DNA of 64,000 nt from Kocuria marina (GTDB taxonomy: Bacteria > Actinomycetota > Actinomycetes > Actinomycetales > Micrococcaceae): contig BMZV01000001.1 in assembly GCA_014652975.1 (NCBI GenBank), forward strand, positions 310,001-374,000, read 5' to 3'. The notes under the pieces are model-generated. The model ran no database searches and was not told the DNA's origin. It saw only the letters and a program-made list of their open reading frames with translations. A program made the position numbers and the translations under genes. Below, piece by piece: positions 35,600 through 45,020 of this stretch (positions are counted from its first letter, which is position 1; every line of letters begins with the position of its first letter).

Positions 35600-36103
35600 C
35601 TAGACGGGCACCGCGGTCGCACCGGCCCGCTGGGCCGAGCAGTCGGAACACACGCCTTGGTAGACGACATCGGCCACGTGGATGCTCATCCCGTGGGTCT
35701 CGCTGGGGGTCAGGCACGGTGCATGCCCCACGGCACAGGCCACGTCCTCGATGCGTCCACACACCGTGCACACGGCATGGTGGTGGTTATCGTCGACCCG
35801 GGTTTCGTACCGTGCCGGGGAGTTCGCCAGGTCCAGCTGGCGCAACAGTCCGGCGTCCGTGAGCGAGTGCAGCACCACGTAGATGGACTGCACCGTGATC
35901 TCCGGCAATGCCGTGCGCACGTCCGCGAGCACCTCGTCCGCGGTGGCGTGCTGGTGGCGCTCGAGCGCGTCCAACACCGCCAGTCGGGGCTTGGTGACCC
36001 GCAGTCCGGCCGCCCGGATCCGATCGGTCCACGGCACGGGAACGACGGCGCCGCCGCCGTTCTCCCGTTCCCCGGGCTGATCGGTCAGAGTGGTCGAGGT
36101 CAT
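35600..36103 (-). CDS. Fur/PerR-family regulator next to catalase
   Basis: The 167-residue repressor has the Fur winged helix (GLRVTKPRLAVLDAL, VQSIYVVLHSL) and metal site DNHHHAVCTVCG plus a final CxxC (CSDC). It closely resembles the fur gene at 1.6 kb, with the same HATA-E/D-E and VQS-YVVL patterns. Upstream of katA on the same strand, it matches FurA/CatR-type peroxide regulators that repress themselves and the catalase. ATG 36103 is 6 nt after a CATAGT -10 box. The palindrome TGAGTAACTCA next to the -35 is the probable operator. Iron versus manganese sensing cannot be told apart. Confidence 0.88.
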   Translation of the reverse strand: MTSTTLTDQPGERENGGGAVVPVPWTDRIRAAGLRVTKPRLAVLDALERHQHATADEVLADVRTALPEITVQSIYVVLHSLTDAGLLRQLDLANSPARYETRVDDNHHHAVCTVCGRIEDVACAVGHAPCLTPSETHGMSIHVADVVYQGVCSDCSAQRAGATAVPV

Positions 36104-36109
36104 AGCTTC

Positions 36110-36137
36110 ACTATGTCATGTTTTGAGTTACTCATCA
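36110..36137 (-). promoter_or_regulatory. fur-katA promoter and operator
   Basis: On the minus strand TTGATG (-35) and CATAGT (-10) are 17 bp apart. The perfect palindrome TGAGT-A-ACTCA begins at the end of the -35 and is itself framed by TTTTGA and TCAAAA. The layout copies that of the other fur promoter at 1533-1561. Confidence 0.6.
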
Positions 36138-36140
36138 AAA

Positions 36141-36628
36141 GGTTGCGGGGTGTGCCGGGTGGCGGGAGGGTGAACCCTCGGGGAGGGCGGCTTCCCCCTC
36201 CTCACCCTCTGGCGCCGCGGCAAACGCTCTCCACTACATCCATGCCGCGATCCGCACGGTTTTTCCTTGTTTTCTGGTCGTTCTGCACCACAGATGTTTC
36301 CACCCACTGTCCGGCGGCGCGTCCGTTCGCGCGGGCCATCGACGACGCCGCCCGCGGCCTCCGCGGCGCCGAACTGCGGGCGGCCGTACTACCTGTCCGG
36401 GTGCTTCACGGCAAGGTACAAACCCGCGAGCCCACAGAGAGTCTCCAACAGGGGCAGGTCACACTGTCACCAGTTCGTGCAACAGACCCATTTGGTTCCG
36501 CTGGTTGGCCGGCACCAGATCCGGGAACCTTCAGCTCACAAAAGGCGGCGAAGAGAACAGCTTCTCATTGCCCCCCTCGTAGACTGCACGGTAGACCCCC
36601 GCACCACCGAGTAAGGCAGCCACCCACC
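36141..36628. other. Gene-free gap before hsdM with a hairpin
   Basis: No gene is supported here. GAGGGTGA (36166-36173) and TCACCCTC (36202-36209) form an outer 8-bp stem with GGAGGG/CCCTCC inside. The stretch after 36230 is less GC-rich, and several out-of-frame open reading segments have no family match. It marks the left border of the restriction locus. Confidence 0.4.
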
Positions 36629-38617
36629 GTGTTCAACCACGCGTCCTTCATCTGGGGTGCCGCAGACATCCTGCGCGGCACCTACAAGCAACATCAGTAC
36701 GGGGATGTGATCCTGCCGTTCACCGTCCTGTTCCGCTTGGACGCGGTGCTCGCCCCCAGCAAGGAGGATGTGCTAGAGGCCATCGGCCCCACCTACGTGG
36801 ACACCGAGCCGCCCCTGGCGATGATCCGCAACCGCACCAAGCAGGCCGGCAACGAGCACACGTACAACTTCTTCAACCGCTCCCGCCACACCCTCAAGAC
36901 TTTGCAGGGTGACCCCGACAACCTCGAGGAGAACCTGCGGGACTACGTCAACGCCTTCTCGGAGAACGTGCGCGAGATCTTCCAGAAGTACGAGTTCGAG
37001 CAGACCATCTCCGGCCTCGCCCAGCACGATCTGCTCCTGCAGGTCCTGCAGCACTTCACCAAGGCCAACCTGCACCCGGATGCGGTGTCCAATGAGCAGA
37101 TGGGTCACATCTTCGAGGAACTGATCCGCAAGTTCGCGGAAGCGTCCAACGAGACCGCGGGTGAGCACTTCACCCCGCGCGAGGTCATCGACCTCATGGT
37201 CACGCTGCTGCTCCACGACGACGAGGATCTCACCACCCCCGGCATCGGCCGCGACGTCTACGACCCCACCGCGGGCACCGGCGGCATGCTCTCCGCCGCC
37301 GAGAACAAGATCAAGCAGTTCAACAGCGAGGCCTGGGTCAACCTGCTCGGCCAGGAGATCAACCCCGCCTCTTATGCAATCTGCAAGGCGGACATGGTGG
37401 TCAAGGGCCAGCCCATCGACAACATCGTCCTGGGCAACACCCTGACCAACCCGGCATTCGAGAACCGCACGTTCCACTACTGCCTGTCGAATCCACCGTT
37501 CGGCGTGGATTGGAAGCAGCACCGCAAGACCGTGGAGACCGAGCACCAGATCGCAGGGTTCGCCGGCCGCTTTGGCCCCGGCCTGCCCCGCGTCTCGGAC
37601 GGCTCGCTGCTGTTCCTGATGCACCTGATCTCCAAGATGCGCGAACCCAGCGCCACGGAGGAGAACCAGTCGGCCGGCCGCGCGGCCATCGTGCTCAACG
37701 GCTCCCCCCTGTTCACGGGCGGTGCCGGCTCCGGGGAATCCAACATCCGCAAGTGGGTGCTCGACAACGACTACCTCGAGACGATTATCGGTCTGCCCAC
37801 GGACATGTTCTACAACACCGGCATCTCCACCTACGTCTGGATCCTGTCCAAGGACAAGGCCCCCGAACGCCGCGGCAAGGTCCAGCTGATCGACGCCACC
37901 GGCATGTTCGTGAAGATGCGCAAGTCCGTGGGCTCCAAGCGCAAGGAGCTATCCGCGGACAACATCGCCGAGATCACCCGGGTCTACGAGGCGTTCGCCG
38001 AGTCGAAGCACTCCAAGATCTTCCGCACCGAGGACTTCTTCTACCGCACCATCACGGTCGAGCGCCCGCTGAAGGTCAACTTCGCGTTCACCGCCGAGCG
38101 CATCGAGCGCGTCATGGCCTCCAGGCCCGTCGCCAAGCTCCCCGACGACGACGCCGTCGCGCTCCGTTCCGCTCTCCACGCCCGGTCCCAGCGCGCGGCC
38201 GGAGAGGTCAGTACCAATAAGAGCGCGTTCACGTCGGAACTTCTCGACGTCCTGGCCGAGGCCGGGCTGCAGGTGAAGCCCGCGGTACTCAAGTCCATCG
38301 TGACCGAGCTGAGTGAGCGGGACGAGGACGGGGAGCTGCAAACCAACCGCGTCAGGGACCCGGAACCGGACCCCACGCTGCGCGACACCGAGAACGTCCC
38401 GTGGGACCAGGACATTCACGAGTATCTAGAGCGCGAGGTCAAACCCTTCGTCGCCGATGCCTGGATCGACGAGTCCAAGACCAAGGAGGGCGCGGAAATC
38501 CCCTTCACGCGCCACTTCTACGAGTACGTTCCGCCCAGACCCCTGGAAGAGATTGACCGCGATCTAGAGGAGGTCCTCGGACATATCCGTGCACGACTGG
38601 AGGAGGTCAAGGGGTGA
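36629..38617 (+). CDS. hsdM: Type I restriction-modification system, DNA methyltransferase subunit HsdM
   Basis: The 662-residue protein methylates adenine within the type I complex. An HsdM N-terminal helical domain (SFIWGAADILRGTYKQHQYG) is followed by the methyltransferase core: DPTAGTGG (S-adenosylmethionine binding, residues about 211-218) and NPPF (catalytic motif IV, about 290). Later come VLNGSPLFTGGAGSGESNIRKW and NDYLETIIGLPTDMFYNTGI. It is longer than the usual 500-550 residues because of a C-terminal extension. The frame is open far upstream, but GTG 36629 starts at the family N-terminus; AAGG lies about 12 nt upstream. Its stop overlaps the hsdS start. Confidence 0.93.
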   Translation: MFNHASFIWGAADILRGTYKQHQYGDVILPFTVLFRLDAVLAPSKEDVLEAIGPTYVDTEPPLAMIRNRTKQAGNEHTYNFFNRSRHTLKTLQGDPDNLEENLRDYVNAFSENVREIFQKYEFEQTISGLAQHDLLLQVLQHFTKANLHPDAVSNEQMGHIFEELIRKFAEASNETAGEHFTPREVIDLMVTLLLHDDEDLTTPGIGRDVYDPTAGTGGMLSAAENKIKQFNSEAWVNLLGQEINPASYAICKADMVVKGQPIDNIVLGNTLTNPAFENRTFHYCLSNPPFGVDWKQHRKTVETEHQIAGFAGRFGPGLPRVSDGSLLFLMHLISKMREPSATEENQSAGRAAIVLNGSPLFTGGAGSGESNIRKWVLDNDYLETIIGLPTDMFYNTGISTYVWILSKDKAPERRGKVQLIDATGMFVKMRKSVGSKRKELSADNIAEITRVYEAFAESKHSKIFRTEDFFYRTITVERPLKVNFAFTAERIERVMASRPVAKLPDDDAVALRSALHARSQRAAGEVSTNKSAFTSELLDVLAEAGLQVKPAVLKSIVTELSERDEDGELQTNRVRDPEPDPTLRDTENVPWDQDIHEYLEREVKPFVADAWIDESKTKEGAEIPFTRHFYEYVPPRPLEEIDRDLEEVLGHIRARLEEVKG

Positions 38618-39960
38618 AAACCAACAGCTTTAACGAAACTGTCACAACGCTTGCCGCCCACCGCGAGTGGGCCACCACGCCGTTGAAGTTCACATTCCGC
38701 CGTAGCAAGCGACTGGGAAATGGGTCCGAGCAATTGCTATCAATCTATCGTGACCATGGCGTCATCCCCAAGGACAGCCGTTCCGACAACTTCAACAAAG
38801 CATCAGACGACCTCAGCAAGTACCAGAAGGTTGATACCGGCGATCTGGTTGTAAACAAGATGAAAGCCTGGCAAGGATCGGTTGCCATCTCAGACCATAC
38901 TGGCATCATCAGCCCTGCCTATTTTGTCTACCGTCCCACACTTACGACAGGCATGAACGCCAGATATTTGCACTACCTTCTTCGCTCAGGCCTCTATTTC
39001 CAGCACTACGGCAGCATTTCGACGGGCGTGCGACCCAACCAATGGGACCTCGATCCCGCCGCTTTCGAGCGCACCCTCCTGCTCCGGCCGCCCACCGCAC
39101 AACAGGCCGCGATCGCGGACTACCTCGACCACGAGACCGCCGAAACCGATGCATTCATCACTGATCAATCCCGGTTTATAGATCTAATTGAAGAGCGAAC
39201 GTCTGTACTTATCGAGACGATTATCACCGGCAAGCAGCTAGGCACCACTCTCCGTAAGGAGTCGGGGTCCGCTTGGATCGGTGAGATTCCGAATCATTGG
39301 GAGATGGAGCGGATTAGCTGGCTCTTCTCAAACGTTGGGTCAGGCACCACTCCGGCATCGGATGACGTGGATTCCTTTAATGGGACAATTCCCTGGGTGA
39401 CCAGCAGCGAACTGCGAGAGACTGGCGTTTCAATTACGAAAAAATTAGTGTCGGATGAGGCAGTAAGGAAGTATTCTGCGCTTCGAGTTCATCCCGCAGG
39501 TTCCCTAATGATTGCGATGTACGGAGCTACGATTGGGCGGCTCGGGTGGCTCGAAGTTCCTGCAACTGTCAACCAGGCAATTTGTGTGTTTTCAGATTAC
39601 CGTAAAGGCCCGTCCAGGTATCCGTTTTTTGCTCTTCTGGCTGCTCGCCGGCACCTTCTTACACTTGCTTCTGGTGGTGGCCAACCGAACATCAATCAAG
39701 ACAAGCTTCGCTCACTCCGAATTCCCATCCCCCCAGAGCATGAGCAAACTGACATTGTACGTTCCCTCGACAAATCGCTCCGTGACGCAACACAACTTGC
39801 ACGCGAGGCCAAAATACTCATTGACCTAGCCCGCGAGCGCCGTGCTGCCCTCATCACCGCGGCGGTGACCGGGCAAATCGACGTCACCGCTAAGAACAAG
39901 CCCGCGGCGGAGCAGCTCGAGGACGACGTCGCGCAGGGCCTGCACAGGGAGTACGCATGA
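38614..39960 (+). CDS. hsdS: Type I restriction-modification system, specificity subunit HsdS
   Basis: The 448-residue protein chooses the DNA target of the type I complex. It has two target-recognition domains (residues about 20-165 and 225-385), each followed by a conserved helical spacer: AAIADYLDHETAETDAFITDQSRFI and EHEQTDIVRSLDKSLRDATQLAREAK. GTG 38614 overlaps the hsdM stop (GTGA). The GC content falls well below that of hsdM and hsdR, as expected for exchangeable specificity genes. The recognised sequence cannot be predicted by eye. Confidence 0.92.
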   Translation: MKTNSFNETVTTLAAHREWATTPLKFTFRRSKRLGNGSEQLLSIYRDHGVIPKDSRSDNFNKASDDLSKYQKVDTGDLVVNKMKAWQGSVAISDHTGIISPAYFVYRPTLTTGMNARYLHYLLRSGLYFQHYGSISTGVRPNQWDLDPAAFERTLLLRPPTAQQAAIADYLDHETAETDAFITDQSRFIDLIEERTSVLIETIITGKQLGTTLRKESGSAWIGEIPNHWEMERISWLFSNVGSGTTPASDDVDSFNGTIPWVTSSELRETGVSITKKLVSDEAVRKYSALRVHPAGSLMIAMYGATIGRLGWLEVPATVNQAICVFSDYRKGPSRYPFFALLAARRHLLTLASGGGQPNINQDKLRSLRIPIPPEHEQTDIVRSLDKSLRDATQLAREAKILIDLARERRAALITAAVTGQIDVTAKNKPAAEQLEDDVAQGLHREYA

Positions 39961-42900
39961 GTGCACCGCATCAGGAAAAACCATTCCAGAAGGAGATCGC
40001 GGAGTACCTGGAGGGGCACGGGTGGTCCCACTCCCCCAACTCCCAGGGCTACGACAAAGAACGGGCGCTGTTCCCCGAGGACGTTCTCGGCTGGCTGCAG
40101 GACACGCAACCGGAGCAGTATGCCCGGATCGTTCCAGAGCATGGCGATGACGCCGCCCGAGCCAAGGGCGAGCGCCGGATTCTGGATCGCCTGGCATCTC
40201 AGCTGGGGCAGTCGGAAAAGGCCGGCGGTGGCACCCTCAATACGCTTCGTCGCGGTTTCTCGGTCCCCGGGGCGCAGAAGTTCAGCATGCTCACAGCCCC
40301 GCCCGCAGACAACCGCAATCCCCGGATCACGGAGCGCTACGCGAAGAACCGGGTGCGGGTGGTGCAGGAGGTCGGCTACTCGACGCGGAAGAGCGACCGG
40401 ATCGACCTGGTGCTGTTCCTCAACGGGCTGCCCGTGGCGACCGTCGAGATCAAGACGAACTTCACGCAGTCGCTGCAGGCGGCCATCGAGCAGTACAAGA
40501 CGGACCGCACGCCAGCCGGTGAACCGCTGCTGACCCCGCATAGAGGTGCACTGGTGCACTTCGCACTCACCGAGAACGACGTCTACATGACCACCCAGCT
40601 CAGAGGCGCGGACACATTTTTCCTGCCCTTCAATCAGGGGCATGACAACGGAGCTGGCAACCCGCGGTCGCAGGACGGCGTGGCCACGTCCTACTTCTGG
40701 GAGCACATCCTGGACAAGGACACGTGGATCACGATCCTCACGAAGTTCGTGTACGTGAACCACGAGAAGAAGACCGATCCCCGGACGGGGCGGGTCACCG
40801 AGTCCAGCCAGATCCGCTTCCCTCGCTTCCATCAGTGGCGCGCGGTCACCAAGCTCACCGAGGCCGCCAGAGAAGACGGACCCGGGCAGAAGTACCTCAT
40901 CCAGCACTCCGCAGGTTCCGGCAAGACGGACTCGATCGCCTGGACCGCCCACCGCATGGCGTCCCTGCACACACCGGAGGGCGAGAAGGTCTTCGACACC
41001 GTGTTCGTCATTGCGGACCGGCAGGTGCTGGACCGCCAGCTCCAGGACGCGGTGGATCAGCTGGTCGTGACCACGGGAACCTTCGAACCCATCACCTCCG
41101 GTTCCGAGGGCTCCAAGACCGAGCGCCTGCTGGAAGCGTTGCGGGCGGGCACGCAGATCATCGGCGTGACCCTGCAGACCTTCCCGCACGCCCTCGCCAA
41201 GATCCGGGAAAAGGGCGGGACATTCGAGGGCAAGCGCTTCGCGGTGATCGCGGACGAGGCGCATTCGTCGCAGACGGGGGCCGCGGCGTCGTCGGTCAAG
41301 GACCTGCTGTACCGCAACGACCCGACCGCGGCGCAGACGGGCGAGGAGACCGAGCTGGAGCCGGGCGCGGACCAGGACGCCCTGGTCCAGATGGCCGCAC
41401 AGGCGGACGACGGTCGTCGGATCAGCTATTTCGCGTTCACCGCAACCCCCAAGGCCAAGACCCTGGATCTGTTCGGCACCCCGGGCCCGGACGGTAAGCG
41501 ACAGGCGTTCGACCTGTACTCCATGAAGCAGGCCATCCAGGAGGGGTTCATCCTGGATGTGCTCAAGAACTACACCACGTACGAGATGGCCGCGCGGATC
41601 GCCCTCAAGGGTGCGGACCCCGAGACGGTGCCCGAGGGCAGGACGGGGACTGCGGCGTCGTCGACCGAGGACGAGGTGGACGTGCGCAAGGGGACGCGCG
41701 CGTACATCGGGTTCGTGGAGCTGCACCCCACGAACGTGGATTCCAAGGTGGACGTGATCCTCAAGCACTATCAGCACACCGTGAAGAAGGAGCTGGGCGG
41801 GCGCGCGAAGGCCATGGTGGTGACGGGGTCGCGTGCGTCCGCGGTGAAGTACCAGCGGGCGTTCCAGAAGCACATCGAACGGGAGAAGCTGCCGCTGCAA
41901 ACCCTCGTGGCATTCTCGGGCTCGCTGCCGGATCCGGATGTTACCGCGATCGGTAACACGGCCGTGCCCGAGGTGACCGAGGCGTCCATGAACCCGGAAC
42001 TGCGCGGGAGGGACCTGGCCGGGGTGTTCGGGCAGGAGGACCAGAACATCCTGATCGTGGCGAACAAGTACCAGACGGGCTTCGACCAGCCGCTGCTCAC
42101 CGCCATGTACGTTGACAAGCAGCTGTCCGGGATCGCCGCGGTGCAGACGCTGTCGCGGCTCAACCGGCGCGCGGACGGCAAGAAGAACACGTACGTGCTG
42201 GACTTCGTCAACGACCCCGCCCAGATCCTGGCGGCGTTCCAGGACTACTACGAGGACGCGCGCATCGAAACCGATTCGGACCCGGACCTCGTGGCCAAAC
42301 AGATGACCAAGCTGGATGCCGCCAACATCTACACGCCCGCAGAGGTCGACCGGGTGTGGGCGGCGTGGTCGGACAGGAACGGCAAGCGCGGCGCGCTGAC
42401 TTCGGCGCTGGTGCCGGCGGTCGAGCGGTTCACCAACCGCTGGTCCCGCGCCGTGTACGACGACGACGCCGCAGCGCGCGACGAACTCGACGAGTTCCGT
42501 TCCCTGCTGGGCCAGTACACGACGTCCTATGCGTTCTTCTCCCAGATCCTCAACTTCGGGGACACGTACTACCTCAAGCTCTCGGTGTTCGCGGACCTGT
42601 TGGCGCGACTGCTGCGCGAACAGCTGGACGGCGGCGAGCGCGAGACGGTGACGGCGGACGACGTCGTCCTCACTCACTACCGGCTGGAGAAGCAGCGGGA
42701 CGAGGACCTGCAACTGGAAGACGGCGAGGCACGGGGCTTGCAGGGCATGACCGAGGCCGGTATGACCCGCCAGCAGGAACGCGAGCGGGCGGCCAAGGCC
42801 GAACTGGTGGAGAAGGTCAACAGATTCCTCGGAGGCCTGGATGCCAGCGACGAGCACAAGGTGAGCACCGTGGAACTACTGGTCCGCGAGGCCGCCGAGA

Positions 42901-43106
42901 ACACGGACCTGCAGCAACAGGCGCGCAACAACACCAGGGCGGACTTCTCGCATTCCCCGCAGGTGCGTCTTGTGCTGGAGGATTCCGTATGGAATCAGAA
43001 CCGCCAGTCCGAGGCGATCGCCAAGCGGCTCCAGGAGCTCCCACCCACCGATCTGGTGGAACTGGCCATGGCGTTCGATTTGTGGGAACGGTCGCGGGCA
43101 GGGTAG
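39957..43106 (+). CDS. hsdR: Type I restriction enzyme, endonuclease/translocase subunit HsdR
   Basis: The 1049-residue motor cuts unmethylated DNA. An N-terminal PD-(D/E)xK nuclease is visible (Asp150, then Glu164-Ile-Lys166 in VEIKTNF). The helicase part has Walker A SAGSGKT (318-324), DEAH (433-436), FAFTATPKAKT and the C-terminal motor blocks MVVTGSRASAVKYQRAF and QTLSRLNRR. All catalytic motifs are intact, so the system should be active. The ATG overlaps the hsdS stop (ATGA), so hsdM, hsdS and hsdR form one tightly coupled operon. Confidence 0.94.
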   Translation: MSAPHQEKPFQKEIAEYLEGHGWSHSPNSQGYDKERALFPEDVLGWLQDTQPEQYARIVPEHGDDAARAKGERRILDRLASQLGQSEKAGGGTLNTLRRGFSVPGAQKFSMLTAPPADNRNPRITERYAKNRVRVVQEVGYSTRKSDRIDLVLFLNGLPVATVEIKTNFTQSLQAAIEQYKTDRTPAGEPLLTPHRGALVHFALTENDVYMTTQLRGADTFFLPFNQGHDNGAGNPRSQDGVATSYFWEHILDKDTWITILTKFVYVNHEKKTDPRTGRVTESSQIRFPRFHQWRAVTKLTEAAREDGPGQKYLIQHSAGSGKTDSIAWTAHRMASLHTPEGEKVFDTVFVIADRQVLDRQLQDAVDQLVVTTGTFEPITSGSEGSKTERLLEALRAGTQIIGVTLQTFPHALAKIREKGGTFEGKRFAVIADEAHSSQTGAAASSVKDLLYRNDPTAAQTGEETELEPGADQDALVQMAAQADDGRRISYFAFTATPKAKTLDLFGTPGPDGKRQAFDLYSMKQAIQEGFILDVLKNYTTYEMAARIALKGADPETVPEGRTGTAASSTEDEVDVRKGTRAYIGFVELHPTNVDSKVDVILKHYQHTVKKELGGRAKAMVVTGSRASAVKYQRAFQKHIEREKLPLQTLVAFSGSLPDPDVTAIGNTAVPEVTEASMNPELRGRDLAGVFGQEDQNILIVANKYQTGFDQPLLTAMYVDKQLSGIAAVQTLSRLNRRADGKKNTYVLDFVNDPAQILAAFQDYYEDARIETDSDPDLVAKQMTKLDAANIYTPAEVDRVWAAWSDRNGKRGALTSALVPAVERFTNRWSRAVYDDDAAARDELDEFRSLLGQYTTSYAFFSQILNFGDTYYLKLSVFADLLARLLREQLDGGERETVTADDVVLTHYRLEKQRDEDLQLEDGEARGLQGMTEAGMTRQQERERAAKAELVEKVNRFLGGLDASDEHKVSTVELLVREAAENTDLQQQARNNTRADFSHSPQVRLVLEDSVWNQNRQSEAIAKRLQELPPTDLVELAMAFDLWERSRAG

Positions 43107-43167
43107 GGCTTATCCCTGAAAGCACGTGTTAGGGGGCCGCGAGGCCGGGGGGAACTCAGGAGGACGA

Positions 43168-44409
43168 GTGAATTCGACACGACGCGGTGGCACGGGGGAC
43201 GTGGCAACCGCAACGGACGGGGCGCCGCGCAAGCGGCGACTGGTGGGGATCGATGCCGCCCGGGGGCTGGCACTGATCGGGCTCATGGCCATCCACCTGC
43301 TGCCCGCGTGGAACGAACAGACCGGGGAGGCCAGCTGGTCCTGGCGGTTGTTCTCCGGGCACTCGGCGGCCCTGTTCGCGCTGTTGGCCGGAGTGGGCCT
43401 GGCGCTGGGCTCCGGCGCCCGGCAACCACGCGAGGGGCGAGCCCTGACCGCTGACCGGGTGAGTGTCCTGGTCCGCGCCCTGCTGATCGTCACGGTGGGC
43501 ATGACCGTCAACGCCGCGATGCCGGAGGACCCTCCCGCCTACAACATCCTGTTCTACTACGGCATGTTCTTCATCCTGGCCATCCCGTTCCTGCATGCCC
43601 GCCCCAAGACGCTGTTCATCTGGGCCGCCGGGTTCGGGATCCTCTCGCCCCTGCTGATGCAGCGCATGCTGGATGTCCTGCCGGAGTGGTGGTATTACAA
43701 CCCCACGCTGCCCAATGTCCTCAGCAACCCCGCGGGCACGCTGTCTCAGCTTCTGCTGACCGGCAACTACCCGGCGCTGCCGTACATGACGTACCTGCTG
43801 GTCGGGATGGGGCTGGGCCGCTTGGATCTGCGAGCAGTGCGCACCCAGGTCCGCTTGGTGATCGTGGGCGTCGCGCTCACCGTGTTGGCCCAGCTCGTGT
43901 CCGCCGTGCTCCTCTACGGCCTCGGGGGCTACTCCGTATTGCAGGAGACATCGCGCTTAAGCGAGTCCACGCTCGACGAGATCCTGGTGTGGGGTACCGA
44001 CTCGCTACCGACCGACACCGGGTGGTGGCTGGCCATCACGACCCCGCATTCCAACACGCCGCTGGCCATTGCGGCCAGCCTCGGACTGAGTCTGGCGGTG
44101 CTGGGGGTGTTCCTGCTGATCAGCCAGAAGATCGGGGACTGGCTCGTGCCGTTGTCCGCGATGGGATCGATGACCCTTACGCTCTACTCGGCGCACCTGC
44201 TGGCGCTGTCCCTCGAGCTGCATTACGACTCCCCCTACCTCTGGTACCTCGTGCACGTACTGGTGGCCGTCGTCTTCGCCGTCATCTGGCAGCGGACTCT
44301 TGGGCAGGGACCGCTCGAGCGGGTGGTCGCCTACTGCGCGAAGGGGACGCGCCGCCTCGTCGCCGGGCAGGGCGGCAATGCCACTCCTGGAAAGACCCGC
44401 AACTCCTAA
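43168..44409 (+). CDS. Membrane acyltransferase-like protein (DUF1624/DUF418 type)
   Basis: The 413-residue protein has about ten hydrophobic segments. It starts RLVGIDAARGLALIGLMAIHLLPAW, the hallmark of the heparan-alpha-glucosaminide N-acetyltransferase-like family, and ends with a DUF418-like part (GSMTLTLYSAHLLALSL, GQGPLERVV). Relatives move acyl groups across membranes, but for actinobacterial members the substrate is unknown. GTG 43168 is chosen because AGGAGG lies 4 nt upstream; the frame is open to 43126. It follows hsdR by 61 bp and could be read with it, although no functional tie is apparent. Confidence 0.75.
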   Translation: MNSTRRGGTGDVATATDGAPRKRRLVGIDAARGLALIGLMAIHLLPAWNEQTGEASWSWRLFSGHSAALFALLAGVGLALGSGARQPREGRALTADRVSVLVRALLIVTVGMTVNAAMPEDPPAYNILFYYGMFFILAIPFLHARPKTLFIWAAGFGILSPLLMQRMLDVLPEWWYYNPTLPNVLSNPAGTLSQLLLTGNYPALPYMTYLLVGMGLGRLDLRAVRTQVRLVIVGVALTVLAQLVSAVLLYGLGGYSVLQETSRLSESTLDEILVWGTDSLPTDTGWWLAITTPHSNTPLAIAASLGLSLAVLGVFLLISQKIGDWLVPLSAMGSMTLTLYSAHLLALSLELHYDSPYLWYLVHVLVAVVFAVIWQRTLGQGPLERVVAYCAKGTRRLVAGQGGNATPGKTRNS

Positions 44410-44494
44410 TTGGCGCCAACCTTGTCCCGCGGTACCCGCTCTGGCGTTCGACATATGGGAGCGGCTGCGGCAGAGCGAGGTGGAGTGATGACAT

Positions 44495-44522
44495 TTTGAA
44501 TATTTCGAATAGCCAGTAGGGT
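44495..44522 (+). promoter_or_regulatory. Promoter and likely autoregulatory operator of the toxin-antitoxin pair
   Basis: The imperfect palindrome TTTGAA-TAT-TTCGAA (44495-44509) lies 7 nt upstream of a TAGGGT -10 box (44517-44522). That box is 6 nt before the ATG at 44529. A repressor bound at the palindrome would block the promoter, as is usual for antitoxin control. Confidence 0.5.
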
Positions 44523-44528
44523 AGAAAC

Positions 44529-45014
44529 ATGACAACCGCCCCGCTGGATCGCTCAACTGTCGCACCCACCCCGGCTCATGAGGAAGAACTGAAAGCCCTC
44601 GCGGCCTTCCTCGAGGCCACGCCCTCGGCACAGGGCCGCGGGATCCCATACCTGGTGTCTCCGACCGGAGCCACACAGCAGATCCCCGCTGAGGTCTACT
44701 CCCTGCTCACACACGTCGTGGACGCGCTTGCCAACAACCGCGGCGTCTCCGTGGTACCGACCAACGCGAAGCTGACCACCCAGCAAGCTGCTGATCATCT
44801 GGGAATTTCCCGGCCAACACTGGTCAAGCTGCTGGAGCAAGGTGATATCCCGTTCACCAAGGTCGGAAGGCACCGCAGAGTCCTGCTGACTGATCTCATT
44901 GCCTATGAAGAACGTCTCGAGAAGACACGCCGCGAAGGTCTCCGACAGGCAACTCACGAGGCAGCGAACCACGGCACATACTTCGACATCCCGGCAGACC
45001 CGGCCACCCGGTAA
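44529..45014 (+). CDS. Excisionase-type helix-turn-helix protein, probable antitoxin
   Basis: The 161-residue protein has a MerR/excisionase-like DNA-binding domain at about 83-130 (KLTTQQAADHLGISRPTLVKLLEQGDIPFTKVGRHRRVLLTDLIAYEE). The C-terminal part is charged and probably wraps the toxin. Its start is 6 nt after a -10 box, so the mRNA is probably leaderless. It precedes a PIN-domain gene by 6 bp, the standard antitoxin-toxin order. As the DNA-binding partner it likely represses its own operon through the palindrome just upstream. A phage excisionase role is less likely because there is no integrase nearby. Confidence 0.8.
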   Translation: MTTAPLDRSTVAPTPAHEEELKALAAFLEATPSAQGRGIPYLVSPTGATQQIPAEVYSLLTHVVDALANNRGVSVVPTNAKLTTQQAADHLGISRPTLVKLLEQGDIPFTKVGRHRRVLLTDLIAYEERLEKTRREGLRQATHEAANHGTYFDIPADPATR

Positions 45015-45020
45015 ATCCCC

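Noticed and set aside
35657-36628. Upstream in-frame extension of hsdM
   Set aside because: The extension runs antisense through fur and over its promoter, and has no HsdM similarity. The family N-terminus begins at GTG 36629.
39696-42857. A 1053-codon open frame antisense to hsdR
   Set aside because: It lies opposite a gene with complete type I motor motifs and has a His/Val/Leu-rich composition typical of the reverse frame of GC-rich genes. No family match is seen.
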